Source: Neisseria sp.
GTDB taxonomy: Bacteria > Pseudomonadota > Gammaproteobacteria > Burkholderiales > Neisseriaceae
Reading direction: 5' to 3'
DNA length: 60,246 nt
NCBI RefSeq assembly: GCF_030527965.1
Contig: NZ_JAUMZU010000018.1
Span: 1 to 60,246 of the forward strand
Shown: positions 18,845-27,477 of the stretch, piece after piece
Layout of the letters: each line of letters opens with the position of its first letter
Numbering within the stretch: position 1 is the stretch's first letter
Translations under genes and position numbers: made by a program
Notes under the pieces: generated by a model
The model's database searches: none
Told to the model about the DNA's origin: nothing
The model's input: only the letters and a program-made list of their open reading frames with translations

Positions 18845-19999
18845 TTAGAACGAGTTATTAACAGCTGCAATGGTGTTTGCCGCACCGACAGCTTGTGCAA
18901 CAACACGATCCCAACGAGTAATCGGTGCGGCGGTGATGTAGACTACATCGTTAGATTGCAACTTGAATCGGTTACCCAAAGCATAGGCGGTAGCATCTTT
19001 AAGATTCAGCTGATAAACGTGTATCGGTTTTTCCACATCGGAAGGTACGTTACGAATTACGAACACACCGCTTGCGTTGGCATGAATTTGATCCATACCT
19101 CCTGCTTCGCCGATAGCTTCGGTTAGCGTCATGCCTTTAGGTGTCATCCGCAAAGAGCTTTGTCGTGTTACTTCGCCCATCACAAAAACTTTGCTATTTT
19201 CATTTGACGGCACATAGACAATATCGCCATCGCTCAATAAATGATTCTGCGTTTCGTCGCCGTTGGCACGTAAATCTTCAACGGAAACCGTGTTGTCTAT
19301 GCCTTTATGTGTCCATTTGACATGCTGCGGATCCGCCTGATCGGTAATGCCGCCAGCCAAATCAATGGCATCCAATAAAGTCATCGGCACGTTCGTAATA
19401 GGTAATTGCCCTGCTTGGCGAACGGCTCCAGAAACACTTACTTTTTGAGAGCGGAATTCGGCAATATTGACTTCGACTTGAGGGTTTTTAATATATCTTT
19501 TTAATCGAGAAGCTAGTTCGGATTGAACTTGGTTAATGGTTTTGCCGGCAACCAGTACTTCACCGACCAGGGGGAAGAAAATACGACCGTTATCGTTTAC
19601 CCAAATGCCATTATTAGCTTGCTGGTTTTGTGCAATATTGGTAACGCCTGAATTTGGAGAAGGCGTATTGATACTGGCCGGTGTATTCAAGTCAGGATGG
19701 TACCAAACACGAATATTAAGAATGTCACCTTTACCCAAAGCATAGCGGTAGTTAGTTTTCTTAGAGGCTAACTCTCTATTTGAGCGATTAACTTTAGGCG
19801 GCAGCTCAATACTTTGCAGTAAATTAAGCGTAATGGGATAGATATTTACCCTGCTATCTAATTGTGCGGCGCCGTCGGCAACGTCATTTTCATGATGTAC
19901 GATGGTTTTATGTTTGGTAGATAAACCCGAACCGGGAATAACCGTACAACCTGAAGCCATCAATATGACTGATAAGCTGATAAAAGTCAGTTTTTTCAT
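18845..19999 (-). CDS. wza: Outer-membrane polysaccharide export lipoprotein Wza
   Basis: The 384-residue precursor has a lipoprotein signal peptide with lipobox MASGC (Cys18). A Poly_export domain follows (ALGKGDILNIRVW near residue 90), then two SLBB-type domains and a C-terminal amphipathic helix (RWDRVVAQAVGAANTIA) like the outer-membrane helix of E. coli Wza (379 residues). Wza octamers form the channel through which capsule or exopolysaccharide leaves the cell, working with Wzc. It is followed at 10 bases by wzb. Confidence 0.95.
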   Translation of the reverse strand: MKKLTFISLSVILMASGCTVIPGSGLSTKHKTIVHHENDVADGAAQLDSRVNIYPITLNLLQSIELPPKVNRSNRELASKKTNYRYALGKGDILNIRVWYHPDLNTPASINTPSPNSGVTNIAQNQQANNGIWVNDNGRIFFPLVGEVLVAGKTINQVQSELASRLKRYIKNPQVEVNIAEFRSQKVSVSGAVRQAGQLPITNVPMTLLDAIDLAGGITDQADPQHVKWTHKGIDNTVSVEDLRANGDETQNHLLSDGDIVYVPSNENSKVFVMGEVTRQSSLRMTPKGMTLTEAIGEAGGMDQIHANASGVFVIRNVPSDVEKPIHVYQLNLKDATAYALGNRFKLQSNDVVYITAAPITRWDRVVAQAVGAANTIAAVNNSF

Positions 20000-20111
20000 G
20001 TTTGTTTAATTTCCTTACTTAAGTAAGCCCGTTTAAGGTAAAACGGTAACCAATTTTATAATATGTTTAGTATTTTATTTTTGAATTGAGTGTATGCTAC
20101 ATAGCTCTTAT

Positions 20112-22025
20112 TCAGACATTGCTACCGAGTTGTTTTGCAACCCAAACAAGATCGCAAATATCATCTTTAGGTTTGAAGCCTGTCGGCGCGTCAAGCAATA
20201 ATTGGCGTACAACCAATTGATTGCCTTGCGAACAAGCCTCGTCCATTTTTTGCAATATATCAGAAAGCTTTTCCCAGGGTAGCATTATCTCATTAGCGGT
20301 CATAATGCGAGGGTGAGTGGTTTTTTCGACCGCATCCCCGATTAAAAGTTCTTCGTAAAGTTTTTCTCCGGGGCGTAGGCCTGTGATTTTTATTTCAATA
20401 TCACCTGACGGATGGTTGGCATCTTTGACTTCTAAGCCGCTTAAACGAATCATTTGGCGTGCCAAATCGATAATTTTTACAGATTCTCCCATATCTAAAA
20501 CGAATACGTCCCCACCTTTGCCCATCGCGCCGGCCTGGATAACCAGTTGGGCGGCTTCAGGAATGGTCATAAAGTAGCGGGTAATGTCTTGGTGGGTTAA
20601 GGTTACAGGGCCGCCGGCGGCAATTTGCTTTTCAAATACAGGAACGACAGAGCCGGAAGAGCCAAGAACATTACCAAATCTCACCATGCAAAACCGAGTG
20701 TTGTGGTTGTTTTCTGCGGCCAAAGCCTGCAAAACCAATTCCGACATACGTTTAGAAGCGCCCATCGTATTGGTAGGTCGAACAGCCTTGTCTGTTGAAA
20801 TCAATACGAAAGTTTCTACTTTTGCATCAATAGCCGCTTGTGCGCAGAACATGGTGCCGTAGATATTGTTCCGCACACCTTCCAATGTGTTGAATTCAAC
20901 CATAGGAACGTGTTTGTAAGCAGCTGCATGGTAAATAGTTTGTACGCCGAATGCGGTCATAACGTTGTAAAGACGTTTGCGATGTTGTACGGAACCAAGT
21001 AAAGGCAAAACTTCAATATCAATCTTGTTGGCTTCTTTATATTCGCGTAGCTCCTTATCAATGCTGTATAAAGAGAACTCGGATAATTCGAACAAAATTA
21101 ATTTTGCCGGTTTATTTCTAATGATTTGACGACATAATTCTGAGCCAATCGAACCGCCTGCACCAGTAACCATAACCACTTTGTTTGTGATGTCTGCGCT
21201 CATCAGATCGGGTTTCGGGGCAACGGGATCTCGGCCGAGCAAATCGAATACGGAAATTTTGCGCAAGGAAGTTACACTGATTTTTCCGTCTACCAATTCT
21301 TTCATACCGGGCATGGTCAATACTTCGCACGGATATGGCTCAAGGGATCGAATGATTTTTTTGCGCTCTTCTTGAGAGGCACTTGGAATAGCCAGTAAGA
21401 TTTTTTCTACTTGGTAGCGCTCAATCAATTCGGAAATGTCGCCGGGTTGATGGACTGTCAAGTTGTTGATAATGTTTTTTTGCAAAGATGGATTGTCATC
21501 AACAAAGGCGACTGCATGATACTCATTAACCTGTTTAACGGCTTCTAATAATTGGCGGCCGGATTGACCGGCACCGTAAATGATGACGGGTGCCATGGTC
21601 TTTATATTATTATTGGTGCTATTTAAAATCGCCCTTAGCACAAAGCGAGAACCACAAGTCAATACCAGCATCATTAAGAAGTAAACAAATGAAGGAAGCC
21701 AGTTGATTTGCTGATGTAGAATTGATGAGCACATTGTCATAATGATAGTAGACAGCAAGCTGCCTAAAACAGCGGTTGTGATAACCTTGGTGCCCATAAA
21801 GCGGGTAACGGCGCGGTATAACCCTAATTTTACAAAGAAAGTAATGGTTAAGCTGGCGGTGAGAATGAAGGTAATCCAGTTGCTGATGTCGCTCCATTCA
21901 TGCGAATAGCTTGCTTTTAAACTTAAGCTGAACCAAAAAGTGAAGAAAATGATTAATGTATCGTGAATAACAAAGAATGCTTTTTTTATACTTCTCGGCA
22001 AGGAAAGTAAATATGCTAAATTCAT
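20112..22025 (-). CDS. Membrane-bound nucleotide-sugar 4,6-dehydratase, PglD/WbpM/CapD family
   Basis: The 637-residue protein has four N-terminal membrane helices, a first Rossmann-like domain (IIYGAGQSGRQLLEA, about residue 150) and a catalytic extended-SDR domain with GAGGSIGSELCRQ near 290. The active-site stretch is STDKAVRPTNTMGASKR, in which Met replaces the usual SDR Tyr, as in WbpM-type enzymes. These enzymes convert UDP-GlcNAc to the 4-keto-6-deoxy sugar, the first step to bacillosamine or QuiNAc-type sugars. Length matches Neisseria PglD. It lies downstream of the aminotransferase, past a predicted terminator. Confidence 0.93.
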   Translation of the reverse strand: MNLAYLLSLPRSIKKAFFVIHDTLIIFFTFWFSLSLKASYSHEWSDISNWITFILTASLTITFFVKLGLYRAVTRFMGTKVITTAVLGSLLSTIIMTMCSSILHQQINWLPSFVYFLMMLVLTCGSRFVLRAILNSTNNNIKTMAPVIIYGAGQSGRQLLEAVKQVNEYHAVAFVDDNPSLQKNIINNLTVHQPGDISELIERYQVEKILLAIPSASQEERKKIIRSLEPYPCEVLTMPGMKELVDGKISVTSLRKISVFDLLGRDPVAPKPDLMSADITNKVVMVTGAGGSIGSELCRQIIRNKPAKLILFELSEFSLYSIDKELREYKEANKIDIEVLPLLGSVQHRKRLYNVMTAFGVQTIYHAAAYKHVPMVEFNTLEGVRNNIYGTMFCAQAAIDAKVETFVLISTDKAVRPTNTMGASKRMSELVLQALAAENNHNTRFCMVRFGNVLGSSGSVVPVFEKQIAAGGPVTLTHQDITRYFMTIPEAAQLVIQAGAMGKGGDVFVLDMGESVKIIDLARQMIRLSGLEVKDANHPSGDIEIKITGLRPGEKLYEELLIGDAVEKTTHPRIMTANEIMLPWEKLSDILQKMDEACSQGNQLVVRQLLLDAPTGFKPKDDICDLVWVAKQLGSNV

Positions 22026-22213
22026 GATATTGGGTAACTTATGCTAGGTTGAGGGTAAGATTTACCCAGAGGCAGGTAAATCCGAAGCTGTATTATGCTT
22101 TCAGACGAAATTATTTGTTTGGCTTAATTATTTGAAACAAAAATGACAACATTTAATTATGAATAGTTATTTTAGGTAATTGGCTAGTGTGCGACATGAA
22201 ACAAGTTAAAGTA

Positions 22214-22245
22214 AAAAGCTGGAACCGCCCGTAGCCACGGGCGGT
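22214..22245 (-). terminator. GC-rich terminator or attenuator between aminotransferase and dehydratase genes
   Basis: ACCGCCCGT pairs with ACGGGCGGT around a four-base loop (22224-22245). On the minus strand it is followed by TCCAGCTTTTT. It lies 13 bases past the aminotransferase stop and could split the cluster into two transcripts. Confidence 0.7.
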
Positions 22246-22258
22246 GAACCTTGCTCAA

Positions 22259-23434
22259 TCAAGCAGTTGCTTGAGTAAGAATGTCATTCAGATTTTTACA
22301 GCAGAATTGGATTTGTTCTTCTGTAATAGTAGGATGAACCAAGAACATCAAGCTGGTTTCTCCTAATTCAACTGCATTTTTGAGGCGCTCCTTGGGGCGC
22401 CAAGGTGTTTTGTCGAATGCTTTTTCTAAATAAACTTCCGAGCAGCTTCCTTGATAACAGGGAACGCCTAATGCGTTTAATTCATTTACGATGCGATCAC
22501 GCGTCCACCCTGCGGCTAGGTTTTCTGGTTTCACAAAAGCATAGTATTTGTATTGAGCATGTTCGATATAATCGGCTACTTCGATTGTGCGGATTGATTT
22601 GAATTGTTTCAAAACTTCTTCCAATCGTGCTGCATTAGCTTGGCGTTTTTTGGTCCAATCAGCCATGCGTTTCAGTTGGATTCGACCAATGGCCGCTTGC
22701 ATTTCCATCATGCGCCAATTAGTTCCGAAACTTTCGTGAAGCCAGCGGAATCCGGGCGGGTGTTGGCGGTTGTATACCGCATCATAACTTTTTCCGTGAT
22801 CTTTATAAGACCACATTTTCGACCAAAGTTCTTTATCGTTGGTTGTTACCATGCCGCCTTCACCACCGGTGGTCATAATTTTGTCTTGGCAAAATGACCA
22901 TGCACCAACATGGCCGATGGAACCTGCCGATTTATTTTTATATCGTGTTCCGTGTGCTTGTGCGCAATCTTCAATTACCCAAAGTTTATGTTTTTCTGCC
23001 AAGGCCATAATGTCATCCATTTCCGCAGGCATGCCGGCAAGATGTACGACGATAATGGCTTTTGTGTTAGGAGTGAGCGCAGCTTCTATGGTTTCGGCGG
23101 AAATGTTTTGGCTATTCAAATCGACATCTGCGAATACGGGGTTGGCACCTGCCGTTACGATGGCTGATGCAGAGGCCAAAAAGGTACGAGATGTAACGAT
23201 TACATCATCACCCGGGCCAATATCCATGGCTTTTAGCGCAACGTCCAAAGCTAAGGTGCCGTTACCTAAGGCTACGGCATATTCTGTGCCTGCCCATTGT
23301 GCAAATTCTTTTTCAAATTCGCGGCATTCGGTACCGGTCCAGTAATTGACTTTGTTAGATAATAAAACCCGGGAAACAGCATCCGCTTCTTCTTGGGTGA
23401 AGCAAGGCCATGGTGCCAGAGAGGTGTTTAACAT
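22259..23434 (-). CDS. DegT/DnrJ/EryC1/StrS aminotransferase, PglC-like
   Basis: The 391-residue PLP enzyme shows the family landmarks ALGNGTLALDVAL, IEDCAQAHG and FCQDKIMTTGGEGG, with Lys185 as the probable Schiff-base lysine. Family members transfer an amino group to the 4-keto sugar made by the dehydratase encoded next. By analogy with Neisseria PglC, the product would be UDP-4-amino-4,6-dideoxy-GlcNAc. AAAGGAAA lies before the ATG. It sits between the phosphoglycosyl transferase and the dehydratase genes, as expected of one initiating-sugar module. Confidence 0.9.
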   Translation of the reverse strand: MLNTSLAPWPCFTQEEADAVSRVLLSNKVNYWTGTECREFEKEFAQWAGTEYAVALGNGTLALDVALKAMDIGPGDDVIVTSRTFLASASAIVTAGANPVFADVDLNSQNISAETIEAALTPNTKAIIVVHLAGMPAEMDDIMALAEKHKLWVIEDCAQAHGTRYKNKSAGSIGHVGAWSFCQDKIMTTGGEGGMVTTNDKELWSKMWSYKDHGKSYDAVYNRQHPPGFRWLHESFGTNWRMMEMQAAIGRIQLKRMADWTKKRQANAARLEEVLKQFKSIRTIEVADYIEHAQYKYYAFVKPENLAAGWTRDRIVNELNALGVPCYQGSCSEVYLEKAFDKTPWRPKERLKNAVELGETSLMFLVHPTITEEQIQFCCKNLNDILTQATA

Positions 23435-23557
23435 GTGTATTTCCTTTTATATTACATGGTGTGTTGCTGATAGCGGGGGCTTGGCGCAACATTTTTATAA
23501 CAAAACAAATAATCATTATGCCGGTTGACGATGTGATTCAGAATGACAATGCGCTGT

Positions 23558-24172
23558 TCAATCTGTTTTCTTTTTCGTACCGGTGAATTTATTCATGGTA
23601 GCTTCACCTTCTGCGGCAATTCCTTCTTTTATAAAAACTTTTTTTACGGTTAGAAATAGAATTTTTAAATCCAACAAGAATGAGCGGTTGTCTACGTACC
23701 AAACGTCAAGTTTGAATTTTTCTTCCCATGACAGGGCGTTTCGACCGTTGACTTGAGCCCAGCCGGTAATGCCGGGACGAACGTCATTGCGGCGGCGTTG
23801 CTCGTCATCATAGTGTTCCAAGTATTCCATCAGTAAAGGGCGCGGGCCGACCAAACTCATTTCACCCTTCAATACATTCCATAATTCGGGTAGTTCATCT
23901 AGACTGGTGGCGCGTAAAGCTCTGCCGAAGGAAGTCAATCGTTCCTCATCCGGTAGTGGGTTGCCGTTTTGGTCGAGGGCGTCGCGCATCGAGCGAAACT
24001 TAACCATTTCAAACGGTACACCGTCTTTACCGGGCCGGATTTGTCGGAACAACACGGGAGAACCTAGGTTTTTTTTCACGAAATAGGCGAGTATCAGTAA
24101 TACGGGCGAGAGAACCAGCAGGCCGATGAATGAGCAAATGATATCGAAGAGGCGTTTAATAAGGTCTGACAT
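23558..24172 (-). CDS. Undecaprenyl-phosphate phosphoglycosyl transferase, PglB N-domain type
   Basis: The 204-residue monotopic enzyme starts at ATG 24172 (AGGA upstream); the open frame above it is non-homologous. It has one N-terminal membrane segment and the PGT core: LFRQIRPGKDG, MVKFRSMRDA, the catalytic Asp-Glu in SLDELPELWNVLKG and SLVGPRPLL. It transfers the first sugar-1-phosphate to undecaprenyl phosphate to start the repeat unit. Neisseria PglB carries an extra C-terminal acetyltransferase domain; here the protein stops after the PGT core with a basic tail. Confidence 0.93.
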   Translation of the reverse strand: MSDLIKRLFDIICSFIGLLVLSPVLLILAYFVKKNLGSPVLFRQIRPGKDGVPFEMVKFRSMRDALDQNGNPLPDEERLTSFGRALRATSLDELPELWNVLKGEMSLVGPRPLLMEYLEHYDDEQRRRNDVRPGITGWAQVNGRNALSWEEKFKLDVWYVDNRSFLLDLKILFLTVKKVFIKEGIAAEGEATMNKFTGTKKKTD

Positions 24173-24191
24173 GTTTATCCTGTTTTTTATA

Positions 24192-24230
24192 GATGCCTGT
24201 CTGAAAGTAACGGAGTTCCAGACAGGCATG
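24192..24230 (-). terminator. Imperfect inverted uptake-sequence hairpin inside the cluster
   Basis: ATGCCTGTCTGAAA faces a degenerate copy (TTCCAGACAGGCAT) across about ten bases. It lies between two co-directional genes and may attenuate transcription. Confidence 0.55.
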
Positions 24231-24261
24231 ATTGGATGTTTTTGTTGGGTAAAGTTCTTTA

Positions 24262-25395
24262 TCAAACTTTCATGGTTTGCAACATGAAATCGTTGATGAT
24301 GTTTACATCATATTTGGTTTTTACGGTTTCGAGAGAGGCTTGACGCATGCTTTCAATCAAATCGGGATTTTCCAAAAAACGAGCCATTGTGCTGGCTAAT
24401 TTTTCCGCAGATTGAACCGGAACTAAAAAACCATTATAGCCTTCGTCTACTGTTTGACGGCATCCGGGAGCGTCAGTGGTAATGATTGCACGACCAGTGG
24501 CCATGGCTTCCAAGACGGTACGTGGTGTTCCTTCACGGTAAGACGGTAGTACGAAAACATGGCAGGCGTTCAATGCAGGGCGAACATCGCTTAGCTTTCC
24601 CCAGAATTTGACAGTACCGTCATTTACCCATTGATCCAGTTCGGCTTGGGTAACGGAGCTTGGATTGCTGTCAAGAAAACCAACCATATTGAATACGGCG
24701 TTTGGGTATTTCTGCTTGATGAGGCGCGCTGCTTCTACATATTCACGCACGCCTTTGTCTTTTAAGAGTCGGCCGATCAGCAGAAAATGTACTTCATCGC
24801 CTTCTGGTAATGGCTGAGGGATGAATTTTTGGGTATTGACTCCTGAACCATTAACCACCACCGTGTTTTGTGACGGAGAAGTAATGCCTAAGTCGGCAAA
24901 TAATTTTTGGTCGTCGTTATTTTGGAAAAACGTAATTTCGGTAGTAGATAGGGCTTGTTTATAGAGTCGGCGTGTAATCTGGCGTATCCAGCTTTTGGGC
25001 GTGCTGTTATCCGTATCTTGGAATGCATAGCCTAGACCGGTAATCAGCGCGATGCGGTGAGGCACGCCTGCCGATTTTGCAGCCAACATGCCGTAAATAA
25101 CCGGTTTGATTGTGTAAGCCAAAGCATAATCAGGGCGAATTTCTTGCATCAGTTTGCGTAAAGCCAGGAGGGTTTTGAAATCTTCAATAGGATTGGTGCC
25201 GGTACGCTGCATAGGAACGTCGTGAACAATAAATCCGTGGCTCTGTAATTTATCTCGGGTCGGCGCATCTTTAGTAATTTCCGGAGCGGCAATGTGTACT
25301 TCCAAACCTTTGGCTTGAATGGCACAGATTAAATCCCATCGAAAATTGGTTACGGATTCGGCAAAGCCGGCAATCAGTAGGAATTTTTTCATCAT
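24262..25395 (-). CDS. Family 4 glycosyltransferase (second-sugar transferase candidate)
   Basis: The product is about 377 residues (ATG 25395 or 25392; the frame reaches 25413). It has an N-terminal Rossmann half beginning KKFLLIAGFAESVTNFRWDL and a C-terminal GT-B half with LLIGRLLKDKGVREYVEAA and the donor-binding PSYREGTPRTVLEAMATGR. The layout, including the ALITGLGYAF segment, resembles Campylobacter PglA and related enzymes that add the second sugar to an undecaprenyl-linked bacillosamine-type sugar. Its position next to the phosphoglycosyl transferase supports that role; donor and linkage are unknown. Confidence 0.88.
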   Translation of the reverse strand: MMKKFLLIAGFAESVTNFRWDLICAIQAKGLEVHIAAPEITKDAPTRDKLQSHGFIVHDVPMQRTGTNPIEDFKTLLALRKLMQEIRPDYALAYTIKPVIYGMLAAKSAGVPHRIALITGLGYAFQDTDNSTPKSWIRQITRRLYKQALSTTEITFFQNNDDQKLFADLGITSPSQNTVVVNGSGVNTQKFIPQPLPEGDEVHFLLIGRLLKDKGVREYVEAARLIKQKYPNAVFNMVGFLDSNPSSVTQAELDQWVNDGTVKFWGKLSDVRPALNACHVFVLPSYREGTPRTVLEAMATGRAIITTDAPGCRQTVDEGYNGFLVPVQSAEKLASTMARFLENPDLIESMRQASLETVKTKYDVNIINDFMLQTMKV

Positions 25396-25448
25396 ATTTC
25401 TTAATATCAGCAATTATTTTTTAAATGCCTGTCTGAAAACAGGGATGT

Positions 25449-26510
25449 TCAATTTGAAGCGGCTTTACGCAGTAATTCGGTCAGCTTGGGTGCAGTTTTT
25501 TGGATGCAGAATAAATTTTCGGCATCTTGCCTGCCTCGTTCTCCGAAATGCTGGCGCAGAGAAGCATCCTTTAACAAGGTGCTCAATGCTTCTATCCAAG
25601 CCGTATCGTTATTGACTAAGAAACCATTTTTATCAGGTTCAATAATGTTTTTGTTAGCGCCGACATCCGAGCCTACCACTGGTAAACCGCAAGCCATATA
25701 TTGGATAAGCTTATAACCGCATTTGCCGTTGGTCCAAGGGGTGTCTGGCAAAGGCATGATGCCGATATCGCATTCGGCTACGCGGGGCACTTCGGTATCT
25801 TCCGTCCAGTCGATACATTCTACATTGACATCTGGAATATCCAGTTTGGCACCGATTATGCGCAGTTTGTAAGGCGTTTGCTTGGCCAATTCCGCCAACG
25901 GTTTGGCAATGTCGTTCACATATTGTGCGGTAGAGGGAGAACCAATCCACACGATGGTTGGCGTCGTGCTGATTTTTTGCGGGTTGGTAAAATAGCGGTC
26001 GATATCAATGACCGTCGGAATGATTTCAACCCATTTCGCTCCGGCACTTATGGCTCGGTCAGCCAGATATTGGTTGCCGCAAACAACCAGTTTGGCCGAT
26101 GCCATGAGCTTATCCAGCCTTTGACCGAATATTTTGCGTACGATCGGCAGACGGTGCATGTCGTAATTGTGGAAAAGCGCATCGTCGTAATCCAAAACGT
26201 AAGGTACGCCGGATAATAAGAATTTTTCAAACCATGCCGGAGTCCAAGGCAGGGCTTCTTTTTCAATCCAAATTAAATCGTATTCATTTTTTGCATTTAA
26301 CAGCAAACGAACGCGGCGCCAATAGATTTTTAGCACTTCATTATTGCTGTAAGACTGCTTAAGGTATTTGGCCGTCAATGCTTCATCGCTGATCAGAGGA
26401 AAAACATCACAATGAATACCGTTTTGTTTCAACCAAGGGATGTATTGCATGGTACGCAAACGAGAGGAAGCGCCTTTGGGCCCGTATTTGGTAAGCATTA
26501 GGATTTTCAT
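25449..26510 (-). CDS. GT-B fold glycosyltransferase
   Basis: The 353-residue protein starts MKILMLTKYGPKGASSRLR at ATG 26510, overlapping the stop of the upstream GT2 gene by four bases (ATGA), a coupling that supports this start. The C-terminal half shows IVWIGSPSTAQYV and the nucleotide-sugar site GIMPLPDTPWTNGKCGYKLI followed by QYMACGLPVVGSDVG. It is a cytoplasmic glycosyltransferase of the GT4-like group. The acceptor is presumably the growing undecaprenyl-linked repeat unit; the sugar cannot be told from sequence. Confidence 0.87.
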   Translation of the reverse strand: MKILMLTKYGPKGASSRLRTMQYIPWLKQNGIHCDVFPLISDEALTAKYLKQSYSNNEVLKIYWRRVRLLLNAKNEYDLIWIEKEALPWTPAWFEKFLLSGVPYVLDYDDALFHNYDMHRLPIVRKIFGQRLDKLMASAKLVVCGNQYLADRAISAGAKWVEIIPTVIDIDRYFTNPQKISTTPTIVWIGSPSTAQYVNDIAKPLAELAKQTPYKLRIIGAKLDIPDVNVECIDWTEDTEVPRVAECDIGIMPLPDTPWTNGKCGYKLIQYMACGLPVVGSDVGANKNIIEPDKNGFLVNNDTAWIEALSTLLKDASLRQHFGERGRQDAENLFCIQKTAPKLTELLRKAASN

Positions 26511-27454
26511 CGTGTACGGCCTCTCAAGACAGCCGGTAATGCTTTCCAAAGCATGCCGTAACCAATCCATGTGTTTTTAACATCGGCGGTAGAGCCCTTT
26601 AATAGCCCTAAAGCTGAGCGGGAAAAAGGCTCTAAAAATAAGGTAACGAATGTAATTCCGGCTGCCTTTAAAAACGACATGTGGGTAAAGCTATAAATCA
26701 AGCGGCTGCGCAAGGAATAAAACAAGCGGGTAGCCTTAACTTGATTGGAAGTACCGCCTCCTGCATGGAAAGCTTGTGCATCTGCCAGATACATACTTTT
26801 ATAACCGGCTTGTTTGGTGCGGTAGGCTAGATCTAAGTCTTCAAAATAAACGAAAAAGCGTTCGTCGAAGCCTTTAAGCTGGTCAAAAATCGCGCGACGC
26901 ATAAAGAAAAAGGCGCCGATTACTTGATCAACTTCACGGGTGCTCAAGTGATCCCATTCGCCCATGTGCATGTGCATGGATTTGAAGGATTTAAACGGTA
27001 GTTTGTTTAGGCCAAGGGCATTAACCGTAAAGGTGGTAAACGAGGGAAAACGGGTGCAGCTACGTGCAACATGATTGTCTTCTTCTAAGAGCTGGATACC
27101 GCAGATGCCGACATCCTTATGCTCAGGGTTTTCCATATATTCATAGGGAACGCGAAGAGAATTTTCGAAAAGCTGGGCGTCTGGATTCAGGAAAAGAATA
27201 TATTTGCTGGAGCAAACCGAGGCGCCTTGGTTGCATGCTGCTCCAAAACCGTTATTAGTGGTGTTTTTAATAATTTTTAATTCAAAAGGAAAGTCGTTGC
27301 CTAATTCTTCAACGAGTTGAATCGAATTATCGGAGGAGTGGTTGTCGACAACCGCAACGGTCGCGACTAAATCGGAATGGTATTTAATAATGCTGACAAC
27401 GGCATCGCGCAACAGGCTGCCTGCATTCCAGTTAACAAAAACGATATCTATCAT
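26507..27454 (-). CDS. Family 2 glycosyltransferase, WbbL/rhamnosyltransferase-like
   Basis: The 315-residue GT-A enzyme begins IDIVFVNWNAGSLLRDAV and has VVDNHSSDNS, NNGFGAACNQG and the divalent-metal site FLNPDAQ. The later block FFVYFEDLDLAYRTKQAGY is typical of WbbL-like rhamnosyltransferases, and a membrane-associating C-terminal segment follows. dTDP-L-rhamnose would be a natural donor given rfbBAC in the same cluster, but rfbD is absent here. It overlaps the next gene by four bases. Confidence 0.88.
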   Translation of the reverse strand: MIDIVFVNWNAGSLLRDAVVSIIKYHSDLVATVAVVDNHSSDNSIQLVEELGNDFPFELKIIKNTTNNGFGAACNQGASVCSSKYILFLNPDAQLFENSLRVPYEYMENPEHKDVGICGIQLLEEDNHVARSCTRFPSFTTFTVNALGLNKLPFKSFKSMHMHMGEWDHLSTREVDQVIGAFFFMRRAIFDQLKGFDERFFVYFEDLDLAYRTKQAGYKSMYLADAQAFHAGGGTSNQVKATRLFYSLRSRLIYSFTHMSFLKAAGITFVTLFLEPFSRSALGLLKGSTADVKNTWIGYGMLWKALPAVLRGRTR

Positions 27455-27477
27455 GGAAGGTTCATCTCTCGGGGGTA

